Of a stretch of 64,000 nucleotides of DNA, positions 20,625-32,370 are shown in pieces (position 1 is the stretch's first letter; each line of letters begins with the position of its first letter). The notes below the pieces were generated by a model, which saw only the letters and a list, made by a program, of their open reading frames with translations, was not told where the DNA came from and searched no databases. This DNA comes from Notamacropus eugenii (lineage: Eukaryota > Chordata > Mammalia > Diprotodontia > Macropodidae). The stretch is taken from NCBI RefSeq assembly GCF_028372415.1, contig NC_092875.1:48837271-48901270 (forward strand). The letters are read 5' to 3'. The position numbers were made by a program, and so were the translations under genes.

Positions 20625-21800
20625 CATCAGAAAATCTGAGAGTTGGAATGAATCTAAATGGTTTCTGGTTCAACAGAGAATCTCTATTATAACATATTCA
20701 ACAAGCAGTCATCATCCAGTCTCTGTTTGAAGACCTCCAAGGTGGGAGAATCCACTTTCAGGTGAGGCAGCCAATTTTAGTTTTGAAAAACTCTATCAGT
20801 AAGTTTTTCCTGATATGAATACCAAATTGTTTTCTTTGAAGCTTTCTCCCCACCATTGCTGTTGGCTTTGTCCTCTGGGGCCAAGCAGAACAATGCTAGT
20901 ACCTCCTCCACAGGGCAGGTCTTCAGATACTTGACAGTGGGATATTTCCTCAATGGATAAAAATACCTGGTTCCTTGAACCAATTCTCATATAACGTAGA
21001 TTCAAGGTTCTCCATCATCTTTGTTCCTGTCCTATATATACTCTCAGTTTTTCAATTTCCTTAAATGTTAATGCCCAGAATTGAACACCATACCCCAGAG
21101 GAGGTCTGATGAAGTCAGAATAAAACATGTCCCTATTCTACCTACACAGGCTCTCTTGATGTAACACAAGATCACATTAGCAATTATGGCCACGTAACAC
21201 TGCTGATTCATGTGAATTTGAAGTCCACTAAAATTACCAGATCCTTTTCAGAATAGCCACTGACTAACCATGCTTCCCTTATCTTATACTTGCGAAATTG
21301 CTTTTTTGTACCCAAATCTAAGAGCTTACATTTATTCTTACTGGATTTCACTTTATTAGATTCATCCTAATGCAGTAGCCTGTCAAGATTCTTTTGGGCA
21401 CATACTCTATTATTTAATGTGTCAACTCTCTCTCCCAGCTTTGCCATTTCCTTCTCCAGCTAATTTTACAGATGATGAAACTGAGGCATGCAGGATTAAG
21501 TGACTTGCCTAGGGTCACATAGCCAGTAAATGTCTGAAGTCAGATTGTGACAAATGGGATGAATGAGCTTCCCAACTCTGTCTTCATCCAAGTCATTGAT
21601 AAAAATGTTAATGAGCACAGACTCAAGCTCGGATGCCTTGGGATACCCTATTAGAGACCTCTTGCCAATCCATGATGGGATTCTAGAGGAGAACATCACT
21701 GGAGGCATATGTTGGTTAATGTTATTGTATAATAAAGTCTGATGCAGCAGGCAGTATGGCATGTTGGTACAAGACTTTCTGAGTAAAGCCAACATGTCCT
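20625..21800 (-). mobile_element. L3/CR1 3' half with a nested SINE core
   Basis: Reverse L3: ctgtttgaagacctccaagg, cccagaattgaacaccatac, ttcatgtgaatttgaagtcc, ccaagtcattgataaaaatg. A reverse SINE core (21436-21545) interrupts it. It matches the L3 copy at 44545-48560 across the site where HAL1 inserted there. Confidence 0.8.
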
Positions 21801-21904
21801 CAGCTCATAACATGACATACACTGGACATCATCTAATCTCTTTTGTGCCACAGGCAATTTTCTAAGACTACAAATTGCAGAACAATTGCCAATCCCTATT
21901 GATC

Positions 21905-22072
21905 ATAGATTAAGAGATAGAATGGGATCTCTGTGGCTATCTGGTCCAAACTCTAATTTCAATTGAGAAAATTAAGAGCCAGGCAAGTTAAAGGACTTGC
22001 TCAAGGTCACCCAATTAGTAAGCATCAGAAGTGGGATTTTAACCTGTGTCTTCTGACCCCATAACCTTGCTC
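21905..22072 (-). mobile_element. MIR
   Basis: tatctggtccaaactctaat, gacttgctcaaggtcaccca, gtgtcttctgaccccataac. Confidence 0.7.
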
Positions 22073-22144
22073 CTAAATGATTCTTTACTTATAAAAATAT
22101 ACCAAAATGTCTCCAAAACTTCTTTTGTACTTGTTTTTAGTTTT

Positions 22145-22386
22145 CTCTTCAGCATTGAAATAGGAGTCAGAAAAGATCTGAGTTCAGATTCACCTATGAC
22201 ACCATCCATGGGACAATGGATAAATCATTTCATCTCTGTAAGCCTCAGTTTCCTAATGTGTAAAATGGGCATTATACTATTTGACATTTATGTCTTATAA
22301 AGAGCTGTTGTGAGGATGACATGGCACAATATATGCAAAAAAGCTTTGTAATCAACAGATCAACAAACATTTATTAAGCAACTACT
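22145..22386. mobile_element. MAR1-type SINE (+) then L2 terminus (-)
   Basis: The SINE runs 22145-22345 (gcctcagtttcctaatgtgt ... gagctgttgtgaggatgac). A 40-base reverse L2 terminus (aacaaacatttattaagcaa) follows. Confidence 0.65.
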
Positions 22387-22640
22387 AGGGCAGGTAGGTG
22401 GCACAGTGGATAAAGTACTGGGCCTGGTGTCAGAAAGGCTCCTCTTCCTGAGTTCAAATCTAGCCTCAGACACTTACTAGTGGTGTGACCCTGGTCAAGT
22501 GACTTAATCCTACTCATCTCCATTTTCTCATCTGTAGAATGAACTGAGAAGGAAATGGAAAACCACTCTAGCACTTTGCCAAGAAAACCCCAAATGGGGT
22601 CTTGAAGAGTCAGACATGACTGAAATGACTTAACAACAGC
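22387..22640 (+). mobile_element. RTE-tailed SINE
   Basis: Complete from gcaggtaggtggcacagtgg to agtcagacatgactgaaatg and acttaacaac. Confidence 0.85.
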
Positions 22641-22774
22641 TTCCTGAAATTCAATGCTCTGACCACTGAACTATACTGTCTCACAACTGTTTGCCAAATT
22701 GCTGCCCTTTGTTAGTATTTATGCATGGTTTCTGTGAGTGGTCAGTGCCTTAATCCCATCTCATCCCATTCCAT

Positions 22775-22900
22775 CTCATTAAACACATATTATGAGTCAG
22801 TTACTGAGGTATGTGCCACAGACACAAAGACAAAATTTTTTAAAATGGTGACTGCTTTCAAGGAGTTTATAGTCTACTGTGAGAACTCCCTGATTATTAA
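22775..22900 (-). mobile_element. L2 3' end
   Basis: ttaaacacatattatgagtc ... tcaaggagtttatagtctac. Confidence 0.6.
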
Positions 22901-23904
22901 GACGTCATTGGGCACCTTAGACTTATTCTTCTGGGCTATTTCCTCTAGCTTGAGCTATACTAGAGTAATGCAGAGACAGATTAGATTTTTTTTTGTCTTG
23001 TATTTTCTGGAATTGACATTAATGGCATCAAAGGCCAAGGGCTGAGGAAACATAGAAATGATTGATAGTGCCTGGGGACATCTGAGAATGGGCAGGAGTG
23101 TCAGAAGGGGAGCCGGGCTGCTGAGAGGGTCTTCCGAGGCCAGCATCTAATCAGTGAGGCCAGCCCTCTTCTGTTTCTGGAGTTTGCTGATATCAAACTC
23201 ACCTCCTGCAGGAGAGATGTCTAATCCTCCCACATGTCTATGGGTATATGTGATTGAAAATAATTCTGTCAGCGAGCTATTTGCTTTCTGTTGAAAGGGA
23301 GCTTGAGACAGTAGAATAATTGGGAGGGTTTTTTATTGCATTTTGGAGCACAAACCTCTGGGTACTTTCCATTGGGCCTGGTGAAACTGGAGGACCATAT
23401 CTGCATATCTTCCTAGGCAGGCGCTGCCAGTCTGTCCTTCAAAAAGAAACAAATATGCCGTGGGCATTGATTTCGGTTAGAAGGGATAATCAGGACCCTG
23501 GAGAGGGAACAACAGTTTGCATGCTGGTGGGCAAGGGCATTTGGGCCTTGCTTCTACTTTGTCAAAACAGTCTAAGAAGGCTCCGTTAAGCTCTGGGGAT
23601 GCACAGCAGATGGGGGATTGGGAACTGTTGTTGGCAGACCGTTAGGAAGGCCCAACCAGCATCTGTGCATCTCTGTAGTTGGTGATTTAAAGGCCTGCTT
23701 CCCCTGGGGGAAATCTTAGATGAGATTTCACATGTCACTGGGGATCAGGCTGCTTCTCAGATGCGCATTAAGCAGCAAGTCAACACCCTGTGCATGGTGT
23801 CTGTTAGCAGTTGGGTGTGGTCAGGAGGCCAGACAGGATGGTGCTAGCATCTCAGGACAATGGAGCTGAAGGGGGCCTTTTGTGTGCATCTGTACCAACT
23901 TCCC
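22901..23904. other. One-kilobase non-repetitive island
   Basis: I see no SINE or LINE signature. The 89-codon open frame at 23320-23589 has no recognisable domain and no clear splice context. Candidate unique or conserved noncoding sequence. Confidence 0.5.
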
Positions 23905-23942
23905 CAGAGATAATAATAACAGCTAACATTCATATCAAATGG

Positions 23943-24290
23943 AGAAGAAGTGTGGTTTAGTGAATAGAAGACTGGACTTGGAGCCTGGAAGACCTGGTTC
24001 AAGTTTTATCTCTGACACATATTTGCTTTGTGATCCTGGGGAAGTAGTTTAACCTTGTCATACCCCAAGGGAGCTCCCTCAGATGACATTTTGCAGTGAA
24101 AATGTTGATCTATGTTGATAGAGAGAGTTTTCTCACTCCCCATGCTGGTGAAATTGAAGATCTAGTCAAGGAGTAGAGAATCTGCACCCTTGAGGCCACA
24201 TGAAGGGTTGTACTTGAGGATCTAGAGGGCCACATGTGGTCTCGAGGCCACAGGTTCCCCACCCTAGTCTAGTCTCTATTGCTATTTCTT
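23943..24290 (+). mobile_element. Tail-C CORE-SINE carrying a DNA-transposon insertion
   Basis: cctggaagacctggttcaag head, tttgtgatcctggggaagta core, tail through ggtgaaattgaagatctagt. The hAT-like unit at 24168-24263 sits in its last bases. Confidence 0.6.
24168..24263. mobile_element. hAT-like MITE
   Basis: About 96 bases with inverted ends. Left: ggagtagagaatctgcaccc then ttgaggccacatg. Right, reverse-complemented: ggtggggaacctgtggcctc then gagaccacatg. The flanking ctagtc at 24162-24167 and 24264-24269 is a likely target-site duplication (hAT duplications are 8 bp; the remainder is diverged). No coding capacity. Confidence 0.6.
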
Positions 24291-24297
24291 GAGTTGT

Positions 24298-24490
24298 CTC
24301 GAATCAGAGAGATAGAACTAGAAGGTATCTCAAAGGCTATTTGGTCCAACTCTTCCATTTTGCAAAGGAGGAAACTGAGGCCCAGGAAAAAGTTGCTTTG
24401 TCCAAGATCACGTAGGTAGCAAGAGACAGAGCTGAATTTGAACCTAGGCTTCTCTGACTCCAAATGCAATACTTTGCTACCTTCTAAGTT
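24298..24490 (-). mobile_element. MIR
   Basis: ggctatttggtccaactctt, aggaggaaactgaggcccag, gaatttgaacctaggcttct. Confidence 0.75.
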
Positions 24491-24504
24491 CAATTCCAGT
24501 ATAA

Positions 24505-24862
24505 AAATAAGAGCTAACATTTAAACAGTGACATAACATTTAATGAGGGCTAATTTAATAAACACACCATCTCATTTGCTCCTCACAACATTATTGTTTG
24601 GTTGTTGGATCATTTTTTTCCCCCAGCCATGGATGACTCATTGTGACCCCATTTTGGGGTTTCCTTGGCAAGGATACTGGACTGGTTTGCCATTTCCTTT
24701 TCCAGTTCATTTTACAGATGAGGAAACTGAGGAAAACAGGGTAAAATGACTTGTCCAGGGTCACACAGTTACTAGGTGTCTGAGATCAGATTGGAACTCA
24801 AGACGATGAGTCTTCCTGACTCCAGGCCTGGCTCTCTATGCACTGTGGCACCACCTAGAGAA
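24505..24862 (-). mobile_element. MAR1-type 3' scrap followed by RTE-tailed SINE
   Basis: 24505-24596 is a reverse MAR1-type end. 24597-24862 is a full reverse RTE-tailed SINE, from cattgtgaccccattttggg to cactgtggcaccacctag. Confidence 0.8.
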
Positions 24863-24984
24863 AAGGTTGGGGACTTACCCAAATTGGCTGGAATTGGTTT
24901 TCTTTAGGACAATTTAGTTAATTTACGTAGCATAAGGGTTCTCAAAGGGTTTATTATTTAGTAGGGTAAATGAGGTTTGGAAAT

Positions 24985-25390
24985 GGATGTGGTTTAGGGA
25001 AGAGAGATTACTACAGCTGGATTCTAGCACCAACTATAGTGTTCCTTAGCTGTGTGATTCTGAGAAAGTCACCTTCTCTGGGCTTTAGATTCTGTTTCTC
25101 AATGGTCTAGATAATTCTTTTTGCCTTTCGCGTGGTAATTGTTGTGAAGATTAAAGGATGAAATCTAGCTGAAGGTCTGTCAAAAAGACAAGAGATTAGC
25201 TTAGATGGTAATATTGGGAACAATGAGTGGAGCCATAGAGAGAGATTTTCACTTCCTGTAAGGAAAATCTTCCTCACAATGACCCTGTCCTAAAGTGGAC
25301 TGGGCTGTCCTGGGAAGTGCTGAATGCCTTCTCTGTGGTGGTCTGGACCTGACCCCTGCTTGGATCATCCAATAGTTAATTAGAAGAGGT
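24985..25390 (+). mobile_element. MIR then L3/CR1 3' end
   Basis: MIR at 24985-25170 (tagctgtgtgattctgagaa). L3 text from about 25172 (tcctaaagtggactgggctg). Confidence 0.6.
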
Positions 25391-25449
25391 TTGTTTAACC
25401 ACAACATAGAAAAGATATAGTCCTCAATTTGGATAGATGTGCTAACTCC

Positions 25450-25682
25450 CTGGGCAGCTAGGCTTTGCAGGGGATAGAGCACTGGGTTCAAATTCTAACT
25501 TCAAATCCAGCCTCAGACACTTACTAGCTGTGTAATCCTTACCCTGTTTTCCTCAGTTTCCTTCTCTGTAAAATGAGCTAGAGAAGGAAATGACAAGCCA
25601 CTCAGGTATCTTTGCCAAGAAAACCCCAAATAAGGTCATAGAGAGTTGGATATGGCTAAAAAATGACTGAACAACCAAAAAA
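25450..25682 (+). mobile_element. RTE-tailed SINE
   Basis: ctgggcagctaggctttgca head; tail taaggtcatagagagttgga ... aaaaaatgactgaacaac. Confidence 0.8.
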
Positions 25683-26024
25683 GCCAGAGACAACATAATG
25701 GGCCCTAAGATCCACTCAATTTCTTCCTCTTTGGCTTTAGGGAGCTCACTTTAGATGAAAAGTTCTGAATTTAGTGACAATTGCTCTGAGCCTTCAGGAA
25801 ACATTCTCAATACCCAGGCAGAAGCTGAGCTCTCTTTGTATATTATATAAATATAACTTTATATATAACTCTAGTTCCTGGTTCTTTGTGGATGAGGAAA
25901 ACTATAGTTTACTGGAAACATTTGTGTAATGGAACAGAAGATTATATTATAGCATATGTGGAGAGATAGGCTTTGGGAAGGAAAGCTGAAGGAAGAGCCA
26001 ATCTTTTCTTGGCACTTTCATCCA
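25683..26024. other. Unique, AT-rich stretch
   Basis: Nothing recognised; contains ttgtatattatataaatata. Confidence 0.45.
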
Positions 26025-26200
26025 GAGGCAGCTAGTTGGTGCAGTTGATAGAGTGCTGGACCCAGAGCTGGGAAGACCTGCGTTATGATCATCTACCTTT
26101 CAGACTTGTTGTGAGGATTAAATGAAGTAATATTTGTGAAGGCTTAACACAGTGCCTGGCACAGAGTAGATGCTTAATAAGTACTTCTTCCCTTCCCTCA
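26025..26200 (+). mobile_element. MAR1-type CORE-SINE with core deletion
   Basis: ggcagctagttggtgcagtt head runs directly into acttgttgtgaggattaaat and the cacagtgcctggcacagagt end. Confidence 0.75.
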
Positions 26201-26757
26201 GCTTAGGTTCTCCTCTCTGAGAGGCTAATAGAGCCCATGATTCCTTTCTCTGACAGTCCTCACTTGGCTCCATACTTGTTCTGCCATCTTGAACTCAAAT
26301 GCTCAGAATCTCTTCATTTCTGAATTGTGAAATAGCCTTTCCCTGTTATCCAGGTAGCTTAGGGAATGACCCAGATTCAAATACAATGGCCTTGGTTGAT
26401 TCAAAGAGGTGTACAGCCCCTGCTCACATTCTCATTAATTCAAACAAAAAGTGTTTTCACTCTGAAAAATGGAGTGGTTCAACTCATCCTTTACATGGCC
26501 TGGGGTGGGGGAGGAGGGCTAGCTAAAGTTATGTGGTAGAGTGTGGGAAAATGGGGCTTATCACACTTTCACTGGAGTTTTTAAAGAAGAGGCTGAATGA
26601 CAACTTGTTGAGAATGATAGAGAAGAGGGGTAAGAGGGAGAGGGAGAAAAAAAGGAGAGAAAGAGGGAGAGAGACAGAGAGATATTTCTGTTCAGGTATA
26701 GAGTTGGATTAGATGAATTTCAAAACCCTTTAGAATAATGAGGTTCTTTGATTCTGA
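26201..26757. other. Unique stretch, then L3/CR1 3' end with a purine tract
   Basis: 26201-26560 has no recognised content. From about 26570 forward L3 text (gaagaggctgaatgacaact ... tagagttggattagatgaat) is split by a GA-rich tract at 26620-26682. Confidence 0.5.
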
Positions 26758-26764
26758 GAGAATT

Positions 26765-27005
26765 GTATATTATATATATACATACATATATAGGTGTATA
26801 TATATATATATTACAAATATGAAACTGTTATAATCATCTCCCAAGAAAAAGTGGAGGATTGAATAATACTCTGGTCATTGATAGAGCCATTTTATTTGGG
26901 TCTAGAGGCCAGGTGGTTGTATGTGTGCACGTGTATTTGTGCATGCATACATGTGAATGTGCATGAAGGTATGCATGCATGCATGCATGCATGCGTGTGT
27001 GTGTG
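26765..27005. repeat. AT repeat and (ATGC)n microsatellite
   Basis: TA/CATA-rich text at 26765-26818, then gcatgcatgcatgcatgcat near 26970, grading into GT. Confidence 0.9.
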
Positions 27006-27394
27006 TTGAGGGGCATCTTTCCTGACCAGTAGAGCTCAATCAGAGCTCAGCTCGGGATAGAGGAGCTGGGGCTTCCGGAGTCACATTAACCTCCCACCTG
27101 CCCTTCTCCCTTTCTCTCCTGGAGTGTTTGGCACCAGAGTCACATCCCATCCATAATTCATGCTCTGAAACTGAGAAGTGACTAGAATTTTCCATCTGTC
27201 TCAATTTTGCCATTTGCTTTTTCTGTGAATACTTCTGCCAGAAGGAGTATGCATGATAATTTGACTTAATGATAATTCATTAATGAGAAAGATATGGCAG
27301 CCATTTCCAGTGACAATTCATTCTTACTGAGGAAGTGTTTAGCAAGCACCATGGCAAGAGGAGGGATGGCAACCTCTCTCTGCTTGGGCAGAAA
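27006..27394. other. Non-repetitive island with clustered TAAT motifs
   Basis: 27225-27300 reads gcatgataatttgacttaat then gataattcattaatgagaaa, several homeodomain-type TAAT cores in about 40 bases. No coding signature. Confidence 0.45.
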
Positions 27395-27660
27395 GGAAAG
27401 ATCATAGGCTGACATATCAGAGCTGGAAGAGACCTCAGGGGCTACCCAGTCCATCCCTCTCATGCTACAGATGAGGAAACTGAGGCTCTGGGAGATTAAG
27501 TGACTTGCTGAAGGTTACACAATCCATTAGTGTATCAGCAAGCATTTAGGTGATAGAACACTGGAATACAAGATCCCTGAAAGCTGGAACATTTAATTTG
27601 TTTCTTTGTATACCCAGTGCTTAGGACAATACCTGACCCATGGTAAGCATTGAACAACTT
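27395..27660. mobile_element. MIR (-) then L2 3' end (+)
   Basis: MIR to 27542 (agctggaagagacctcaggg). Then tatacccagtgcttaggaca, the L2 terminus. Confidence 0.65.
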
Positions 27661-28484
27661 CTTACTAACTTAATAGATGTTTGTCAAATGAAATTCAAGT
27701 GAGGAAATTGTTTGGGTTCCATTATTTCTTGGAGGGAGCCAATGGTGCAACAAGTAAGTAGATCAAGGCAGTGGGAGGGAAAGGCTAAATGCTGCTCCTG
27801 ATTGGAAAACAGGTAACTGTTGGTGCTTAGAGCTTACAGAAAGCCTCCCCACTTTTTTTTCATCACTTGGGACTGTTATAGGGTAGGTGCTTAATAAACT
27901 TTGCCGAGTTGGATTGTGGCAAAAAACTGTTAAATTGTGAAAGCCAGTCAAATCTATCTTGTTGTGAGGATCAGTTGAGATTGTATCTAAAAAGTCTTCT
28001 GCAAACATTGAAGCATTAACCTCCAGTGGATCTGTGAGCTCCCTGCTGTGGGTTATCCCTCCAGTAGAGCAGATTACAACCCATCTCTGCTCACCCAGCA
28101 TGAGAGACTTTTGTTTCCTGGAAATTTGCCCTACATTTATAAGGGAAACCTTGCATCATACTGAAGACCACCCTCTCGATCTCCTTATATTGCATGGGTA
28201 TCAATGGTCAGTTCTTATTTGTGTTTTTCTTTCCCCTCCCCTTCCCTCTCCTCATCAGGGCTGGAGAAAGAACTTAGTTTTCTCCTTTCCTTCCCCACAG
28301 TATGGCTCCCATGGACTTTCTTCTCTTCTGCTGCTAAGCTCGTTTGGAGGGTATAAGCAAAGACAACCAAGAAAGACCTGACCATAACGCTCTGGCAAGC
28401 TCTGCTCTCCTATGTCACCAAGCACTTGAAGATTGTTTCCAATGTGCTCGTTGCGGTAATACTTCTTGTCTGATAGCAGGGATC
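27661..28484. other. Unassigned stretch
   Basis: About 820 bases. Short open frames on both strands without recognisable domains. A scrap of L2 terminus near 27880. Confidence 0.4.
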
Positions 28485-29010
28485 CATCCTCAACCTGGCA
28501 TTTAAAGCCCTCCACAGCATTGCTCTCATTTACCTGACTGGTCTTATTTCCAAAAACCATTTTTCATACATTCTCTATCCCAGTCAAACTGTCTTACTAG
28601 CTATCCCCTATAGACGATGTTTTATTTCCTGCCTCCATGTCTTTGCCCAGGTGGTTTCCTATGTCTAAAATCCATTTCTTTTTCATATTTTTTCTGAATC
28701 CTGAGTTTCCTTCAAAGCTTGGTGCCATTTCCTACACAGGGCCTTTCCTGATGCCCCAAACTTTTAGAACCCTCTCCCTCTTGATATTTCTTTGTGTAAC
28801 TGTATATACTTTGCATTTATACATCCTGTAACTGTTGTCCTCTTTTTCTTCCCCTCCTCCAATCTCTTCCCCAAATAAAATGGAGGCTTTTTGGGGTTAT
28901 GAATGTTTTGGATTTACGAACCTAAATGGGTTGTCTTTGATCCTCAGCCCTGAGCATAAGGTCTTGCATATAGTAGGTGCTTGATAACTGTCTGCTACAT
29001 TGAGTTGAAT
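28485..29010 (+). mobile_element. L2 3' region
   Basis: gatccatcctcaacctggca, aaagccctccacagcattgc, cctgagtttccttcaaagct, tagtaggtgcttgataactg. Confidence 0.75.
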
Positions 29011-29049
29011 AGTGATACTGGATAGTGAATGCCTTGACTCCATGTCATA

Positions 29050-29442
29050 CTGGGATCTGGGGAAGGAATTTGGAAGGTTTAAGCCTCAAGAAGAGAGAAC
29101 TCAGGGTACATGGCAGCTGTAATTCATGATTTGAAGGGCCAGCATGGGAAGTAAGGATTAGACTTGTTCTTTTGGTCCCAGAGGACAGAGCCAGGAACCA
29201 TAAGTGGAAAAGGCAAAGAAGGTGGGTTAGACTTGAAGTCAGGCAACACTTCTTAACAATGAAAGCTGCCCAGAATTGGAATGGGCTGCCTCAAGAGGGC
29301 ATGGGTTCAACTTCCTTAGAGGTCTTCAAAGTGGGATGGCTACTTGTTGGGAATATTGTAAAGGGTATCTCTTCATCTATGGGTTGGACTTGGTGACTTC
29401 TCAGATCCCTTCCAATTCCCAATTTCTATAATTCTGTGAATT
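29050..29442 (+). mobile_element. L3/CR1 3' region
   Basis: ggtcccagaggacagagcca, ttggaatgggctgcctcaag and gggttggacttggtgacttc, ending ctataattctgtgaa. A well-preserved example. Confidence 0.8.
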
Positions 29443-30274
29443 TCTCTTAATCTCCCATGCTCACCTTCAGAAGATGGAGAAACTGTGCTCTAGACCATGA
29501 AGAAGAAGGAGCGCTCTCTGACATGTATTCAGACCATGGGGAGAGAGAGAGAGAGTGTCAGAGAACATTCAGTGCTGCGTCTGGTTCATCTGTGACCATG
29601 CCATTGAGGAGAGCCATCGGGATATTAATGACCCCACTGTGGGCCATGCTGTCTCTGAGACCATGTGGGACTGCACAATTTATGTCCCCATTTTCCATTC
29701 ACCACTGCCAACGATGGAAGACAGATGGTATTTTCAAAGAGATGGTATTGATTTTCCTTCTGCTTCTCAATGAGAGAAGCCATTTATCTCTTTTTAAAGG
29801 ACGTGGGATCAGGAAGAATCTGCATTGAATATCATAAAGCATGGGTGTTTTGCAAATGAAATAGCATCACAGGAGTCATAGCAGCAGGGAGAGGGAGTCT
29901 GACAGAGATATTGGTGGCAGTGGTGGTGGTAACAATGGCAGTGGGGAGGGAGGTGATAAGAGGAAGGTAATGAAATTACCAAATCTCATCGATGCTTGGG
30001 TTTTCCCATCACAGATTCAAGATGATTTTCAGGTTTCTGTTTTCCGTGTCCAGGTGAAGCAAGGAGGGAAGACTAACCTTGGTAAATCCTCTAGGGATTT
30101 CTGTTCCCTGTTTGGAAGCAATTGTGACAGGGATGACCTTCCTTGGGGAGGGAACTCTACACTGATCTAGTCTTGATACTCAATACCTCCTCAGCACCCT
30201 CGGCTACCTCTCTGCACTTTCTAGCTAAACTCTTCATTTTCCATAAGCTGCTAGGCTAGATTTTGACTCTATAA
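29443..30274. other. Non-repetitive stretch
   Basis: A 123-codon open frame begins at 29457 on the plus strand, with an overlapping 72-codon frame. Neither has a domain, splice pattern or codon texture that I trust. A GTG/GGT-rich patch lies near 29910. Confidence 0.4.
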
Positions 30275-30452
30275 ACACATCTTCCAGTAGACTCTACCCC
30301 AAGCTCACTTCCAGCTTCTTTTTGTGTATTATCTTCCTCTATTAGACTGTAAATCTTTGAGGTCAGGGACTGTCTTTCTTTATTCCTATTCATATCCCCA
30401 GTACTTAGTACAGTCACTGGCACATGGTAGGTACTTAATGTTTTTGGATTAG
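30275..30452 (+). mobile_element. L2 3' end
   Basis: attagactgtaaatctttga ... cactggcacatggtaggtac. Confidence 0.75.
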
Positions 30453-30702
30453 CGTAGTGTTCAGTCATTTCAGTCATGTCCAACACTTCATGACTCCATC
30501 TGGAGTTTTCTTGGCAAAGATATTGGAGTAGTTTACCATTTCCTTCTCCAGCTCATTTTACAAATGAGGAAACTGAGGCAAACAGGGTTAAGTTTGGGAT
30601 ATAGAGCTAATAAGTGTCTGAAGTTGGATTGAATTTAGGAAGATCAGTTTTCCTGATTTCAAACCCAGTGCTCTATCCATTGTGCCACCTCGCTGCCTTT
30701 TC
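30452..30702 (-). mobile_element. RTE-tailed SINE
   Basis: ttcagtcatgtccaacactt tail, tcttggcaaagatattggag, head catccattgtgccacctcgc. It sits directly at the end of the L2. Confidence 0.85.
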
Positions 30703-30889
30703 TCAACTATAACTATGACTAGATCAATACTGAAAAGCAGTAGCTATTTGCTATCTAAAGTGCCACAGACCAGCTGGTTCTAAAGTGAGGTTCTGCAGTT
30801 TATGATCTGTGTTGCATCTGGTGATGGTGGTAGGAATCTGGTTGAGGTGGAGCTGACTCAGAGCTTTACCATACCCATGAGATGTCATA
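30703..30889. other. Unassigned short gap
   Basis: Nothing recognised. Confidence 0.4.
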
Positions 30890-31182
30890 GGAGGACCATA
30901 GAGCTAGAGTTAGAAGGCACCTTAGAATTCACCTAGTCCAAGTCCTTCATTTTATTTTATTTTTATATTGTATATTTTTTTCAATGAATAAAGTTTTATT
31001 TTTTTTCATCCTCTCCTCTCTTGGGAAAAATAAAACCCTTTTAATAAGAAAAAAAATGAAACATTTATAATAAATGTTTATGGCAAAGCAAGACCAATGC
31101 TCACACTGGCCATGTCCAGGAATGTGTGTCTCATTCTGCACTCCAAGTCCTCTGTTGTGAAGTGGGTAGCATATCATTATTA
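30890..31182 (-). mobile_element. MIR 3' scrap joined to an L1 3' UTR fragment
   Basis: MIR text to 30955 (gcaccttagaattcacctag). Then T-rich sequence and gtgtctcattctgcactcca ... aagtgggtagcatatcatta, like marsupial L1 3' ends in reverse. Confidence 0.5.
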
Positions 31183-31432
31183 TGAGGAAAGCTAGGTGGT
31201 GCCATAGTGCACAGAGTGCTGGTCCCAGTCAGGAAGACCTGAATTCAAATCCAGCCTCAGACACTTACCAGCTGAGTGATCCCCTTGGTAAATCAGTTAG
31301 CCTCTATCTGCCCTAATTTTCTCAAAATGAGGACAATCTCAAGGTTGTTGGAAAGATAAATGAAATGACATTTGTAAAACATTTTGTAAACCTTAAAGAA
31401 CCATGTAATTGATAGCTGTCATTGTTTCTCTG
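31183..31432 (+). mobile_element. MAR1-type CORE-SINE
   Basis: aaagctaggtggtgccatag head through aacattttgtaaaccttaaa. Confidence 0.8.
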
Positions 31433-31564
31433 AAATTGTGGTTGGCCATTGTCTTCTGAAGTCTTTCAAAATTGTCTTCACAATAACAGATGTTATTGAA
31501 TAAATTATTCTCCTGGTGCTACTTCTTTTACTCCAACCTCCTCACTTTACAGATAAGAAGGTCA

Positions 31565-31890
31565 CACAGATAAATAAAAGAACACTAGATTTAGAGACCA
31601 AAGTCTTGGATTCAAATTTTGTCTCTGACACTTACTGCTTATGTGACCTTGAGCAAATCATTTCATATCCCTAGGCTTAAAGCCAAGTTCAGTTTTAAAA
31701 GCATTTATTAAACACCCACTCGATGTCAAGCGCTGTGTTAGGTAACTGGAATACAAAACTGAAAATGAGACAATTCTTATCTTCAAGGCATTTATGTTCC
31801 ATTTGGACCTCAGCATCTTCTGCAAAACAAGGGTATTGGAGTAGATGAGTTCTGAGGTCACTTCCAGCCCTACATCTATGATTCTATCCC
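31565..31890 (+). mobile_element. MIR split by a reverse L2 3' end
   Basis: MIR at 31565-31683 and 31806-31890 (tcacttccagccctacatct). Reverse L2 terminus at 31685-31805 (catttattaaacacccactc). Confidence 0.6.
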
Positions 31891-32084
31891 CTAAGAGGCC
31901 TTTCAGAGTAGATATAAACTGTGATTTGAGATATATAATGTTCTGGAGACCAGGATCAGGTTAAATGCCCCTTGGAAGAAACTACCAGAAGAAGGAGGAG
32001 TAATTGATAGTTTCTATAAATGCAAGGCTTGGCAGGGAACAGGGTGCCTGGTAGCAGCTTCATACCCAGTCCCTTGGACTTTAG

Positions 32085-32370
32085 GGTGTTTTCCTCATCT
32101 GCTTTCCCTAGATGGCCTTTTCTGATTAATCCCACCCCTACCCTATCACTCCTTCACTCTGCATTCCTCCATATCTCTCGATTGTGTAATTTTATTCTTG
32201 TTCATATTTTTTCTTTGCTGCTTCTCAAGCTCCTTCCTTTGTATTTTCTATCTCCCCAATCTGATGGAGAGCACTAAAATGGACTGAGTTCTTATTTTCT
32301 CTATATCTCCCCAACTCAGCCTACTTCAAGCTTTATGCTCAGGATGTTCTCAATAAATACTTGTTTACAA
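32085..32370 (+). mobile_element. L2 3' region
   Basis: cctagatggccttttctgat ... cttgttcatattttttcttt ... caataaatacttgtttac. Confidence 0.6.

Noticed and set aside
23320-23589. 89-codon open frame in a repeat-free island
   Set aside because: No recognisable family or flanking splice sites; kept only as a noncoding candidate.
28255-28560. 101-codon minus-strand open frame
   Set aside because: Its first part is the antisense of an L2 segment; the rest has no recognisable domain.
29457-29828. 123-codon open frame and an overlapping 72-codon frame
   Set aside because: No domain, no related frame elsewhere in the window, no splice context. Unique sequence but not supportable as a gene.
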